The position numbers and the translations under genes are program-made. Shown in pieces: positions 56,971 to 64,000 of a stretch of 64,000 nucleotides of DNA. The stretch is from Dermatophilus congolensis. Lineage in GTDB: Bacteria; Actinomycetota; Actinomycetes; Actinomycetales; Dermatophilaceae. The stretch lies in the NCBI GenBank assembly GCA_030538115.1, contig JAUNUP010000008.1:129731-193730 (forward strand). Direction: 5' to 3'. The notes beneath the pieces are model-generated. The model was given only the letters and a program-made list of their open reading frames with translations. It was not told the origin of the DNA and did no database searches. How positions within the stretch are numbered: the first letter of the stretch is position 1; the number at the start of each line of letters is the position of its first letter.

Positions 56971-57420
56971 ATGACATCACTCGCCTCCCTGGAGGGCCAC
57001 GTCTACCCGAGCGCCGAGCCGTTCGAGTTGGGCCGTGAGCACATCCGAGCCTTCGCCAAGGTCGCCGGCGTGACGAACCCGGTGCACCACGACGTGGAGG
57101 CTGCCCGCGCGGCCGGCTGGCCCGACCTCGTGGCGCCCGCGACGTTCGCGGCCGCGGTGGCGCAGCGTAGCGAATGGCTGCTGTGGCGCGATCCCGAGGT
57201 CGGTATCGACTTCAAGCGGGTCGTGCACGGCGAGGAGCGCATCGAGAAGCAGCGGCCGCTCATCGCGGGCGATGTCATCAGCGTGAACCTCACCCTCGAT
57301 CGGGTACGCGAGGTGCGCGGCAACACGATGATCACGACGCGGGCCGACCTGGTCGACGCCAAGGGTGAGGAGATCGCGACCGTGTGGTCGATGATCGTGG
57401 TTCGGGGGGAAGACGCATGA
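56971..57420 (+). CDS. MaoC-type dehydratase subunit (HadA-like)
   Basis: A 149-residue hot-dog-fold protein. YPSAEPFELGREHIRAFAKVAG and NPVHHDVEAARAAGWPDLVAPATFAA are typical of the N-terminal MaoC (HadA/FAS1-DH) half. It lacks the catalytic Asp-His pair of the partner subunit and should form a dimer with the next gene's product. Mycobacterial HadAB dehydrates 3-hydroxyacyl-ACP in mycolic-acid elongation; the organism here need not make mycolates. AAGGTGACGC precedes the ATG. The stop overlaps the next start (ATGA). Confidence 0.87.
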   Translation: MTSLASLEGHVYPSAEPFELGREHIRAFAKVAGVTNPVHHDVEAARAAGWPDLVAPATFAAAVAQRSEWLLWRDPEVGIDFKRVVHGEERIEKQRPLIAGDVISVNLTLDRVREVRGNTMITTRADLVDAKGEEIATVWSMIVVRGEDA

Positions 57421-57848
57421 GCAACGCCGAATTCGATATCAGCGCGCTCTCCGTCGGCGATGCCCTACCCGGCCGCACGGTGGAGATCGACCGGGAGCGG
57501 GTCGTCGCCTACGCCGCGGCGAGCGGCGATCACAACCGCATCCACTGGGACGACGAGTTCGCCCGCAGCGTGGGACTGCCCGGAGTCATCGGCCACGGGA
57601 TGCTGACGATGGCCTCGGCCGTGGCCATGGTCGAGGACTGGGCCGGAGACCGGGCCTACCTCGCCGACTACCGCACGAAATTCGTCGGCTTCGTGCCGAT
57701 TCCCTTCGAGGGGGTTGCGGTCGTCGACGTCGCCGGCACGATCAAGTCCATCGACCTCGAGGCGCGCACTGTCGTTGTCGAGCTGACCGTCACGCACGAG
57801 GGCGCCAAGGTCCTGGGCAACGCGCGGGGCACGGTCACCTGGCACTGA
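57417..57848 (+). CDS. MaoC-type dehydratase subunit (HadB-like)
   Basis: A 143-residue hot-dog protein with the catalytic hydratase motif YAAASGDHNRIHWDDEFARSV, in which Asp and His form the active site, and VIGHGMLTMA. It pairs with the product of the preceding gene to hydrate or dehydrate an acyl chain. The four-base overlap (ATGA at 57417-57420) indicates equal production of the two subunits. The gap of 218 bases before murB holds a possible promoter (TACAGT at 57981-57986) and a hairpin. Confidence 0.9.
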   Translation: MSNAEFDISALSVGDALPGRTVEIDRERVVAYAAASGDHNRIHWDDEFARSVGLPGVIGHGMLTMASAVAMVEDWAGDRAYLADYRTKFVGFVPIPFEGVAVVDVAGTIKSIDLEARTVVVELTVTHEGAKVLGNARGTVTWH

Positions 57849-58006
57849 GCGGACGCACGGCTCCGTCGGCCTGAGCGCCTCCAGGCGGTGCGCCGGTGAA
57901 ACGCCCGGGCGGTTCGATGGTGTCTTCGCCTCCGCGCGGCGTGAGCGTGGTCGCTGCGATCGATGGTTGCCGAGCACACGTACAGTCGGGGTGTTCTCGT
58001 GCGTGG

Positions 58007-58028
58007 CGAGCGTCGTTCATGACGCTCG
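58007..58028 (+). other. Hairpin in the murB leader
   Basis: CGAGCGTC-GTTCAT-GACGCTCG is a perfect 8-bp hairpin between a possible -10 box (57981-57986) and the murB start at 58067. It may influence stability or translation of the mRNA. Confidence 0.55.
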
Positions 58029-58066
58029 GATGCGTCGCGCAGTCTGTTCGGTGAGGAGTACCCCCT

Positions 58067-59152
58067 GTGAAGGTCGAGCACGGTGTGCCGTTGGCGCAGA
58101 TGACCACGATGAGGGTCGGCGGGCCGGCATCGCGCCTCGTCACAGTGGAAACGGCTGACGAACTTGTCGACGCGGTACGTGAGGTCGACGACGCCGACGA
58201 GCGCCTCGTTCTTCTCGGTGGCGGGTCGAACCTGCTCGTCGGTGACGCACCTGTCGAAGACACGGTGGTACGGGTGTTGACCCGCGGGGTGACGGTCGAG
58301 GACTCGACTCCGTGCGGCGGCGCGATCGTACGCGTCGCGGCGGGGGAGCCGTGGGACGAGTTCGTCGCCCGCGCCGTGGAGGAGGAGTGGTCGGGAGTCG
58401 AATGCCTTTCCGGCATCCCCGGACTCGTCGGCGCGACCCCCGTGCAGAACGTCGGCGCCTACGGCCAGGAGGTCGCGCAGACGATCGCCCGCGTGCGCAC
58501 CTGGGACAGGGTGGCGGGGGCCGTGCGCACATTCACGGCGTCCGAGTGCGATTTCGGGTACCGCCAGTCGCTGTTCAAGGCCGCCCTCGACGGCGCGTCG
58601 CCGCGCTACGTGGTGCTCGACGTGACGTTCCAGTTCGAGCTCGGAGACCTCTCGAAGCCGATCGCGTACGCCGACCTCGCGCGCGGGCTGGGCGTCGAGC
58701 AGGGTGCACGGGTGCCGCTCGCGGATACCCGGGAGGCCGTGCTCGAACAGCGCCGCCGACGTGGCATGGTGCTCGACCCTGACGACAACGACACCTGGAG
58801 CTGCGGCAGCTTCTTCATGAACCCCGTTGTCCCCCAAGAGGACTTCGACGTGCTGCAGGCTCGTGTGCGCGAGCGGTTGGGCGACGATGTGACACCGCCG
58901 CAGTTCCCGGCTCCGGGTGGCTACGTCAAGACGAGCGCTGCCTGGCTCATCGACCGCGCGGGATTCGAAAAGGGCTACGGCGCGCCCGGCCCGGCCTCCC
59001 TCTCGACGAAACACACACTCGCCGTGACGAACCGCGGCAGCGCGACAGCCGGCGACGTGCTGGCTCTGGCGCGCAGAGTCCGCGACGGAGTGGACGAAGC
59101 CTTTGGCATCCGCCTGGTCAACGAACCGGTGCTGCTGGGCGAGTCCCTCTAG
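58067..59152 (+). CDS. murB: UDP-N-acetylenolpyruvoylglucosamine reductase
   Basis: A 361-residue FAD enzyme of peptidoglycan synthesis, which reduces the enolpyruvyl group to give UDP-N-acetylmuramic acid. It has the flavin-binding TTMRVGGPASRLVTVET, LVLLGGGSNLLVGD, SGIPGLVGATPVQNVGAYGQE and the active-site SCGSFFMNP, in which Ser donates a proton. The start is a GTG at 58067 after GAGGAG. Its stop (TAG) shares bases with the stop of the convergent adenosine deaminase gene. Confidence 0.96.
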   Translation: MKVEHGVPLAQMTTMRVGGPASRLVTVETADELVDAVREVDDADERLVLLGGGSNLLVGDAPVEDTVVRVLTRGVTVEDSTPCGGAIVRVAAGEPWDEFVARAVEEEWSGVECLSGIPGLVGATPVQNVGAYGQEVAQTIARVRTWDRVAGAVRTFTASECDFGYRQSLFKAALDGASPRYVVLDVTFQFELGDLSKPIAYADLARGLGVEQGARVPLADTREAVLEQRRRRGMVLDPDDNDTWSCGSFFMNPVVPQEDFDVLQARVRERLGDDVTPPQFPAPGGYVKTSAAWLIDRAGFEKGYGAPGPASLSTKHTLAVTNRGSATAGDVLALARRVRDGVDEAFGIRLVNEPVLLGESL

Positions 59153-60174
59153 CTGTTCGCGAGCCAGGCGTCGATGCCCGCGTGCAGCCGCGTCTTCACG
59201 TCGGCGGGCGCGCGGCTCGCGTCGACAGACCCGCGTGCGAGCCCGGCCAGTTCGACATCGTCGAACCCGTGGGACACGCGTGCGATCTCGTACTGATCGA
59301 CCAACCGTGAACCGAACAGCAGCGGGTCGTCGGCGCCGAGCGCCACGCGCGCTCCGACGTCCCTCAGCCGCCGTAGCGGAACGCGAGAGGGCTCCGCATA
59401 TACCCCGAGGGCCACGTTGCTGCCGGGGCACACCTCGAAGCTCACGTCGGCGTCGACGGCGCGTTTGAGCACGTCGTCGGATTCCGTGGCGCGAACGCCG
59501 TGTCCGATGCGGTCGGGGTTCAGGTGATCGAGCACGTCGGTGACGGAGGGCGGCCCGAGCAGTTCGCCTCCGTGTGGCACGAGTGCCAGGCCCGCCTGCG
59601 ACGCGATGCGGAAGGCAGGCCCGAACTCCGATGTCTCACCGCGTCGTTCGTCGTTGGAGAGCCCGAACCCGAGCACTTGCCCCGGCCCCTCTCCGGCGTG
59701 TTTGGCAGCCAGTCGCGCCAGCGTGCGAGCCTCCAACGGATGCCGTGTGCGGCTGCTCGCGACGATGATTCCGACCCCGGTGCCCGTCTCGCGAGAGGCG
59801 GATCGCGCCTCGTCGAGCACGATCTCCAACGCCGGGGTGATGCCTCCCACGAAGGGCGCATAGCTGGTCGGGTCGACCTGCAGTTCGAGCCACCCCGACC
59901 CCTCGGCGGCATCGTCCTCGGCGGCTTCGCGCACGATACGGCGCATGTCGGCCTCGCCACGTACACACGCACGAGCGGAGTCGTAGAGCCGCTGAAACCG
60001 GAACCAGCCCCGTGCGTCGGCGTCGGTCAGCGTGGGCGGCCAGTGGTCGGTGAGCGCGCGTGGCAACCGCATGCCGTGCGAGTTCGCCAACTCCAGAAGC
60101 GTGGTGAATCGCATCGACCCGGTGAAGTGCAGGTGCAGGTGCGTCTTCGGCAGGCTGGTCAGCGATCGCGTCAC
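59149..60174 (-). CDS. add: Adenosine deaminase
   Basis: A 341-residue deaminase that converts adenosine to inosine. The zinc-binding THLHLHFTGSM near the N-terminus, HGGELLGPPSV, RIGHGVRA and the later CPGSNVALGVY and ALGADDPLLFGSRL are all present. I start at the GTG at 60174 (VTRSLTSLPK); readings further upstream are not conserved. The gene ends in CTAG, shared with the murB stop on the other strand. Confidence 0.92.
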   Translation of the reverse strand: MTRSLTSLPKTHLHLHFTGSMRFTTLLELANSHGMRLPRALTDHWPPTLTDADARGWFRFQRLYDSARACVRGEADMRRIVREAAEDDAAEGSGWLELQVDPTSYAPFVGGITPALEIVLDEARSASRETGTGVGIIVASSRTRHPLEARTLARLAAKHAGEGPGQVLGFGLSNDERRGETSEFGPAFRIASQAGLALVPHGGELLGPPSVTDVLDHLNPDRIGHGVRATESDDVLKRAVDADVSFEVCPGSNVALGVYAEPSRVPLRRLRDVGARVALGADDPLLFGSRLVDQYEIARVSHGFDDVELAGLARGSVDASRAPADVKTRLHAGIDAWLANS

Positions 60175-60321
60175 TTCGGTGCCTTTCGTCTGGGCTACAC
60201 GCCGGTTCGTGCCGGATCCCCCCGGATCCCTTGAGACTCCGCGTGAACGCCGAAGGGGCACCCGCCTCCCTCTCGGAAGGACGGACACCCCCTCGTGCGT
60301 GCCTGTGCGGCAGTCAGATCG

Positions 60322-61557
60322 TTACTTGGCCTCCGCCAGCAGTGTCTGGATGCGGCCGACACCCTCGGCGAGGTCGTCGTCGCCGAGCGCGTACGAGAGC
60401 CGCAGGTAGCCGCTGGGCCCGAACGCCTCACCGGGCACCACCGCGACCTCGACCTCTTCGAGGATGAGGGCGGCCAGTTCGGCGGAGGTGGTCGGCGTCT
60501 TTCCGCGGATCGTCTTGCCCAGCACGCCCTTCACCGACGGGTAGGCGTAGAACGCGCCGGTCGGCACCGGACACTCGACACCTTCGATCGCGTTCAGCAT
60601 GTCGACCATGGTGCGGCGGCGGCGGTCGAACGCGACCTTCATCTCGTTCACGGCGTCGAGCGAGCCCTCGAGGGCTGCGATCGCGGCGCGCTGCGAGACG
60701 TTGGCGACGTTGCTGGTCGCGTGCGACTGAAGATTGGTGGCGGCCTTGATCACATCGACGGGACCGATCATCCAGCCCACTCGCCATCCGGTCATCGCGT
60801 ACGTCTTGGCCACACCGTTGAGCACGACGCACGTGTCGGCGAGTTCGGGCACGACCACGGGCATCGAGTGCATCTGGACGCCGTCGTAGGTGAGGTGCTC
60901 GTAGATCTCGTCGGTGACCACCCAGATGCCGTGCTCGACCGCCCAACGGCCGATCTGCTCGATCTGCTCGCGGCTGTACACGGCGCCCGTGGGATTGGAG
61001 GGAGAGCAGAACAGCAGCGCCTTGGTCTTGTCGGTGCGAGCGGCCTCGAGCTGCTCCACGGTGACCAGGTAGCCCTGGTCTTCACCCGCGAAGACCTCGA
61101 CGGGGGTGCCGCCGGCGAGCTTGATCGCCTCGGGGTACGTGGTCCAGTACGGGGCCGGCAGCAGCACCTCGTCGGCCGGGTCGAGCAGAGCTGCGAAGGT
61201 GTTGTACACGGCCTGCTTGCCGCCGTTGGTCACGAGCACCTGGGCTGCGGTGACCTCGTAGCCGGTGTCGCGCTTCGTCTTGGCGACGATGGCGTCTTTG
61301 AGTGCCGGCATGCCGCCTGCGGGGCTGTAGCGGTGGTTGACGGGATCCTTGGCTGCGGCCACGGCGACGTCGACGATGTAATCGGGAGTCGGAAAGTCGG
61401 GCTCTCCCGCTCCGAAGCCGATGACGGGGCGCCCGGCGGCCTTGAGCGCCTTGGCCTTCGCGTCGACTGCCAGGGTCGCCGACTCGGCGATGGCACCGAG
61501 GCGGGCCGAGACCCGCGGGCGGGATGAGGACGCAGCGCTGATATTGGTGTTCGTCAC
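60322..61557 (-). CDS. Pyridoxal-phosphate aspartate aminotransferase family enzyme
   Basis: A 411-residue class I aminotransferase, close to aspartate aminotransferase. [20 protein letters not shown] near the N-terminus, [28 protein letters not shown] (the Asn-Pro binding region), [11 protein letters not shown] and the PLP-binding Lys in [17 protein letters not shown] are seen. It should transfer the amino group from aspartate to 2-oxoglutarate; other amino acids are possible. It starts with GTG at 61557. In mycobacteria a similar gene lies near nusG, but that placement varies. Confidence 0.9.
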   Translation of the reverse strand: MTNTNISAASSSRPRVSARLGAIAESATLAVDAKAKALKAAGRPVIGFGAGEPDFPTPDYIVDVAVAAAKDPVNHRYSPAGGMPALKDAIVAKTKRDTGYEVTAAQVLVTNGGKQAVYNTFAALLDPADEVLLPAPYWTTYPEAIKLAGGTPVEVFAGEDQGYLVTVEQLEAARTDKTKALLFCSPSNPTGAVYSREQIEQIGRWAVEHGIWVVTDEIYEHLTYDGVQMHSMPVVVPELADTCVVLNGVAKTYAMTGWRVGWMIGPVDVIKAATNLQSHATSNVANVSQRAAIAALEGSLDAVNEMKVAFDRRRRTMVDMLNAIEGVECPVPTGAFYAYPSVKGVLGKTIRGKTPTTSAELAALILEEVEVAVVPGEAFGPSGYLRLSYALGDDDLAEGVGRIQTLLAEAK

Positions 61558-61702
61558 ATTCCCATCGTGCCATCGCTCCGGCGGGATTCGGTGCGCGGGG
61601 TCGCGCGACGCGGAGTGGGGCCGGTTGGAATCCCGGGCCCTCCTCCCGTATGCTCTACGTCTGGGTGAAAGCAGGCTCTGCGAAAGCATGCTCGAAACCC
61701 AT

Positions 61703-61775
61703 AGGGCAGTGGCTCAATTGGTAGAGCACCGGTCTCCAAAACCGGCGGTTGGGGGTTCGAGTCCCTCCTGCCCTG
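61703..61775 (+). tRNA. tRNA-Trp (CCA)
   Basis: Acceptor AGGGCAG pairs with CTGCCCT; the anticodon loop CTCCAAA carries CCA; the T-arm is GGGGGTTCGAGTCCC. It is 73 nt long, with the 3' CCA not encoded. Its place just before secE is the usual actinobacterial arrangement. Confidence 0.97.
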
Positions 61776-61885
61776 CGCTGAACACGTCAGGAATCAGGCC
61801 GGCGTCAGGACGACATCGCGGTCCGCGAGTTTCCCGGGGAGTTTCTCTGGGGCTGCGGCGCCGGCGAGCGAAGAGATGAGGACCT

Positions 61886-62149
61886 GTGACCGACCAGAAG
61901 GCGGCGCCTGTGCAAGACGCCCGCAACAGGCGGGCAGCCGGCGGCAACGTGGTGACGCGGTTCTTCGCGTCGATCGGCCTGTTCATCAGCCAGGTTCTCG
62001 ATGAGATACGCAAAGTCGTACGCCCCAGCCGCGAAGAACTCGGTCGATACACGATGACAGTGATCGTGTTCGTGACGATCGTGATGCTCTTCGTTTTCGG
62101 CCTCGACTGGTTGTTCACACGCCTGGTCTTCTGGGTGTTCGCGGAGTAA
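61886..62149 (+). CDS. secE: Preprotein translocase subunit SecE
   Basis: An 87-residue single-helix subunit of the Sec channel. The amphipathic cytoplasmic stretch FISQVLDEIRKVVRPSREEL and the membrane helix VIVFVTIVMLFVFGLDWLF are conserved. It starts with GTG at 61886. It is the first gene of secE-nusG-rplK and lies 110 bases after tRNA-Trp. Confidence 0.95.
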   Translation: MTDQKAAPVQDARNRRAAGGNVVTRFFASIGLFISQVLDEIRKVVRPSREELGRYTMTVIVFVTIVMLFVFGLDWLFTRLVFWVFAE

Positions 62150-62224
62150 CGGCCCACACGGGCAGCACGAGTCGGTTTCTCAGACGTACCGGCGGATTTC
62201 GCAGGGAGAAGGTAGGTCAGCGAC

Positions 62225-63229
62225 GTGTCACAGGATTCGACGCCGCAGGAGCAGGTCGACGAGACGGCCATCGACGCCGAGCTGGACAACGTCGGCGAGG
62301 AGTTCGAGACCGCCGACGCCGCCGACCCCGAAGTGACCGGCGAACCCGACGACACTGCAGACGCGCCCGAGGCACCTGAGGCGACCACGCCCGACGAGCT
62401 CGCCGACGAACTGTTCGGCTCCGGCGAAGACGTTGACGCCGACGAAGCCGAGACAGCCGCCGAGGCTGCAGAAGCCGACGAGAGCCTCGACGTTGACGAG
62501 CCCGCCGCCTCCGACGACGTCGCAGAGGGCGAAGCCGCTGAAGCTGAGACTGGCGAGACTGGTGAGGCTGGTGAGGCCGACGAGGTGTCCGCGGATGCGG
62601 AAGAAGACGTCGACCCGGTCGAGGCCCTGAAGAAGGAGCTGCGGTTCCTTGAGGGCGAGTGGTACGTCATCCACTCCTACGCGGGTTACGAGAACCGCGT
62701 GAAGCAGAACCTCGAGCAGCGTGCCCAGAGCCTCAACCTGGAGGACTACATCTTCCAGGCCGAGGTGCCGATGGAGCAGGTGACCGAGATCAAGAACGGG
62801 CAGCGCAAGTCGGTTCGCCGCGTGCGCATCCCGGGCTATGTGCTGGTGCGCATGGACCTCACCGACGAAAGCTGGGGCGCCGTGCGTCACACGCCGGGCG
62901 TCACCGGGTTCGTGGGTAACGCCTACTCGCCGGTGCCGCTGAGCATGGACGAGGTCGTCTCGATGCTCGCCCCTGCTGTCGAGGCGAAGCCGGATGCCGA
63001 GCCCACCGCCAAGGCTGCTGCGACGTCGGCCTCCGGAGCGGGTGCCGCGCCGGTGCAGGTCGACTTCGAGGTGGGCGAGTCGGTCACGGTCATGGAGGGC
63101 CCCTTCGAGACCCTGCCCGCGACGATCTCCGAGATCCTGCCCGAGGCGCAGAAGCTCAAGGTGCTCGTGTCGATCTTCGGCCGGGAGACCCCGGTCGAGC
63201 TGTCGTTCAACCAGGTCGCCAAGATCTGA
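62225..63229 (+). CDS. nusG: Transcription antitermination factor NusG with long acidic N-terminus
   Basis: A 334-residue NusG. The first ~135 residues are almost only Ala, Glu, Asp, Thr and Gly and are probably disordered. Then follow the NGN domain ([38 protein letters not shown]), an Ala/Pro-rich linker (about 250-275) and the KOW domain ([14 protein letters not shown]). It binds RNA polymerase and modulates pausing and termination. GGAGAAGG precedes the GTG start. Acidic extensions are known from other actinobacterial NusG proteins, but this one is long. Confidence 0.96.
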   Translation: MSQDSTPQEQVDETAIDAELDNVGEEFETADAADPEVTGEPDDTADAPEAPEATTPDELADELFGSGEDVDADEAETAAEAAEADESLDVDEPAASDDVAEGEAAEAETGETGEAGEADEVSADAEEDVDPVEALKKELRFLEGEWYVIHSYAGYENRVKQNLEQRAQSLNLEDYIFQAEVPMEQVTEIKNGQRKSVRRVRIPGYVLVRMDLTDESWGAVRHTPGVTGFVGNAYSPVPLSMDEVVSMLAPAVEAKPDAEPTAKAAATSASGAGAAPVQVDFEVGESVTVMEGPFETLPATISEILPEAQKLKVLVSIFGRETPVELSFNQVAKI

Positions 63230-63322
63230 TCAACGACACGAATCCGCTGCTCACAGTGAGTGAGCGGCTATGCAACCGGGTCATCGCCCATGGCGTGGGC
63301 CCACGAATGAGAAGGAACGAGA

Positions 63323-63754
63323 ATGCCTCCCAAGAAGAAGGTCGCCGGCTACATCAAGCTGCAGATCCAGGCGGGTGCGGCTACGCCGGCTCCGCCGGTG
63401 GGTCCGGCGCTGGGTCAGCACGGCGTCAACATCATGGAGTTCGTCAAGGCGTACAACGCTGCGACGGAGTCCCAGCGCGGCAACGTCATCCCGGTCGAGA
63501 TCACGGTTTACGAAGACCGCTCGTTCACCTTCATCACGAAGACCCCGCCGGCCGCTGAGCTGATCAAGAAGGCTGCGGGCGTCGCCAAGGGTTCAGGCGA
63601 GCCGCACAAGACCAAGGTCGCGAAGCTGACCCAGGACCAGGTGCGTGCGATCGCCGAGCAGAAGATGCAGGACCTCAACGCGAACGACGTCGACGCGGCC
63701 GCGAAGATCATCGCGGGCACGGCGCGCTCGATGGGCATCACGGTCGAGGGCTGA
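63323..63754 (+). CDS. rplK: 50S ribosomal protein L11
   Basis: A 143-residue L11 of normal length. [20 protein letters not shown] and [21 protein letters not shown] (N-terminal domain) are standard, as are [23 protein letters not shown] and the C-terminal [12 protein letters not shown]. It binds 23S rRNA at the GTPase centre. GAAGGAACGAG precedes the ATG. The rplA gene, which usually follows directly, is not seen in the 246 bases left in the window. Confidence 0.97.
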
Positions 63755-63885
63755 CAAAACGTGCAGCGGAGGGTGGGAGCGCAGCGGAGCGAGCATCCCG
63801 CCCGAAGCGGAACGTGAGGAAGCCCGACGACAAGTACGAGGGCTGACGAACAGATTTGCCTCTTCGCCTGCACTGGCGGGAGGAT

Positions 63886-63921
63886 TGTTGTTCGGCCGGG
63901 TTTCGACCCGGCCGCACAACA
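63886..63921 (+). terminator. Long hairpin after rplK (terminator or attenuator)
   Basis: TGTTGT/ACAACA and CGGCCGGGT/ACCCGGCCG pair around a TTCG loop, with one mismatch between the two stems. It lies 131 bases after the rplK stop. It may end the secE-nusG-rplK transcript or attenuate rplA. The rest of 63755-64000 contains a weaker GGGTGGGA/TCCCGCCC pairing and no gene. Confidence 0.75.
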
Positions 63922-64000
63922 TGTTCAGGCAAGACGTGCCGGGGCGGTGGGAGGGCCACGCGCGGGCCCGGGACCACGACTCCGTGGCTGCTCTAGGGCG

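Noticed and set aside
56971..57848. Proof of mycolic acid synthesis from hadAB-like genes
   Set aside because: MaoC-type pairs at this place occur in actinobacteria without mycolates, and no other mycolate gene is in the window.

Overview
The window comes from a chromosome of a very GC-rich actinobacterium. Several things point to Micrococcales, perhaps a relative of Dermatophilaceae or Intrasporangiaceae: frequent GTG starts, ATGA/GTGA stop-start overlaps, and the order tRNA-Thr, tRNA-Met, rpmG, two MaoC-type genes, murB, tRNA-Trp, secE, nusG, rplK, which resembles the Mycobacterium rpmG-hadAB-secE-nusG-rplK block. No rRNA is present, so the family assignment is a guess.

Layout, left to right. 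1-3.6 kb: the N-terminus of an MFS transporter, an acyl-CoA synthetase, yajQ and an HhH-GPD protein. 3.56-5.6 kb: a tRNA-Tyr with the eroded scar of an integrated element (two copies of an integrase C-terminus, nested inverted repeats), a lipoprotein and a decayed toxin-antitoxin pair. 5.7-8.6 kb: a secreted ScyD/ScyE-type protein, an Eis-like acetyltransferase and an unknown gene. 8.7-18.3 kb: a xylose/xyloside operon on the minus strand (xylA, xylB, GH31 alpha-xylosidase, binding protein, two permeases) with a divergent ROK regulator; it has no ATPase gene. 18.4-23.1 kb: nifJ pyruvate:ferredoxin oxidoreductase coupled to a dihydroorotate-dehydrogenase-like gene. 23.3-30.9 kb: seven tightly overlapping genes that look like a type IV secretion apparatus (pilin-like, VirB4-like ATPase, VirB6-like, VirB8-like, VirB1/NlpC-P60-like) with no relaxase or coupling protein. 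31-37.5 kb: malic enzyme, AbgT transporter with M20 hydrolase, and an MFS transporter. 37.6-41.9 kb: truncated TetR and acyl-CoA dehydrogenase genes fused at one junction, a glutaryl-CoA-dehydrogenase-like gene, an MDR reductase and vapBC. 42-50.6 kb: pntAB, then bioY, an adenylate-forming enzyme, a thiolase and bioMN, then a Crp/Fnr regulator. 50.8-56.1 kb: a metal-binding protein, a P1B ATPase, and an MMPL exporter with a divergent MarR regulator. 56.2-64 kb: the tRNA/rpmG/MaoC/murB/add/aspartate aminotransferase/tRNA-Trp/secE/nusG/rplK core block.

Two dispersed repeat families stand out. One is a 55-bp element with 12-bp complementary ends, in six copies; four of these form two head-to-head pairs with identical 14-nt spacers and identical 124-bp total length. 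The other is an ~83-bp AT-richer hairpin repeat, in two copies, each between convergent genes and with a compensatory base-pair change. These repeats, the orphan secretion-like operon and the biotin-locus arrangement are the most interesting parts of the window.
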